Of a DNA stretch of 5,516 nucleotides, positions 5,221 through 5,516 are shown piece by piece. This DNA comes from Pseudomonadota bacterium (GTDB lineage: Bacteria > Pseudomonadota > Alphaproteobacteria > Rhizobiales > Xanthobacteraceae): the NCBI GenBank assembly GCA_023433965.1, contig JAEYTQ010000820.1, forward strand, positions 1 to 5,516. Reading direction: 5' to 3'. The notes beneath the pieces were generated by a model. It was not told where the DNA came from. It worked only from the letters and a program-made list of their open reading frames with translations, and ran no database searches. The first letter of the stretch is position 1. Every line of letters starts with the position of its first letter. The translations under genes were made by a program, and so were the position numbers.

Positions 5221-5516
5221 ATGCCGCTTCATTCCAGCATCGATCCGTCTTCGTCAGACTTCGCGCGCAATGCCGAGGCCATGCGCGCCCTCGTCGCCGA
5301 CTTGCGGGAAAAGCTCGCCCAAGTCGCCGGTGGCGGCGGCGAGGCCTCGCGCACCCGCCACACCGCGCGCGGCAAGATGCTGGCGCGCCAGCGCGTCGAC
5401 CTCCTGGTCGATCCCGGCACCTCGTTCCTGGAGCTGTCGCCGCTGGCGGCCTATGGCCTCTACGGCGGCGACGTGCATTCGGCGAGCGTCGTCACCGGGG
5501 TAGGGCGCATCTCGGG
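5221..5516 (+). CDS. mccB: Methylcrotonyl-CoA carboxylase beta (carboxyltransferase) subunit, 5' part only
   Basis: The first 98 complete codons are present and the right edge cuts the gene; full-length family members have about 530-540 residues. The enzyme is biotin-dependent and carboxylates 3-methylcrotonyl-CoA to 3-methylglutaconyl-CoA; the beta subunit moves the carboxyl group from biotin to the substrate. The segment RHTARGKMLARQRVDLLVDPGTSFLELS (46-73), with AAYGLYGG (76-83) after it, is the N-terminal part of the carboxyltransferase domain, and the sequence matches methylcrotonyl-CoA carboxylase more closely than propionyl-CoA carboxylase by its ELSPLAAYGLY stretch. The N-terminal 45 residues, with an alpha-helical NAEAMRALVADLREKL (17-32), are also typical of this enzyme. 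The ATG at 5221 has TGGAA (5211-5215) five bases before it, a weak site, consistent with translation from the dehydrogenase message. The biotin-carrying alpha subunit probably follows outside the window. The alternative symbol is liuB. Confidence 0.93.
   Translation, partial: MPLHSSIDPSSSDFARNAEAMRALVADLREKLAQVAGGGGEASRTRHTARGKMLARQRVDLLVDPGTSFLELSPLAAYGLYGGDVHSASVVTGVGRIS

Noticed and set aside
3991..5232. A 413-codon minus-strand open frame opposite isovaleryl-CoA dehydrogenase
   Set aside because: It is the antisense image of a well-supported enzyme gene, rich in His, Arg, Ala and Leu without family motifs; high GC keeps such frames open.

Overview
The window looks like ordinary chromosomal DNA from a high-GC alphaproteobacterium, most likely Bradyrhizobium or a close relative in the Nitrobacteraceae. 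The evidence is the uniform GC-rich codon use, a mitochondrial-type NDUFS4-like complex I accessory subunit, a small secreted protein that fits DUF3551 (a family I know mainly from Bradyrhizobium and relatives), and an OpgC-type glucan modification protein. I see no mobile element, CRISPR array, tRNA or rRNA. The taxonomic call is from memory of gene families, not from a search.

Layout, left to right: (1) an opgC-like membrane acyltransferase on the minus strand, cut by the left edge (1-1130); (2) a 254-base divergent spacer with candidate promoter elements; (3) an NDUFS4-like gene on the plus strand (1385-1690); (4) a 128-base spacer with two short dyads; (5) an Lrp/AsnC-family regulator (1819-2310); (6) a 210-base spacer with a perfect 6-bp stem-loop; (7) a small four-cysteine exported protein (2521-2820); (8) a 64-base convergent spacer with a short stem-loop; (9) an AraC-family regulator on the minus strand (2885-3913); (10) a 110-base divergent spacer holding two TTGG/CCAA dyads; (11) isovaleryl-CoA dehydrogenase (4024-5196, GTG start) followed after 24 bases by (12) the start of the methylcrotonyl-CoA carboxylase beta subunit, cut by the right edge.

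The clearest functional unit is the right third. Isovaleryl-CoA dehydrogenase makes 3-methylcrotonyl-CoA and the next gene encodes a subunit of the enzyme that carboxylates it, so this is the head of a leucine catabolism (liu) operon. A divergently transcribed AraC-type protein sits beside it, with dyad symmetry in the shared spacer. This makes the AraC protein a candidate regulator of leucine degradation, in place of the MerR-type LiuR or TetR-type LiuQ known from other proteobacteria. The left half is a set of unrelated single genes. I did not find a convincing previously undescribed system; the divergent AraC/liu arrangement and its operator-like sites are the part most worth checking.
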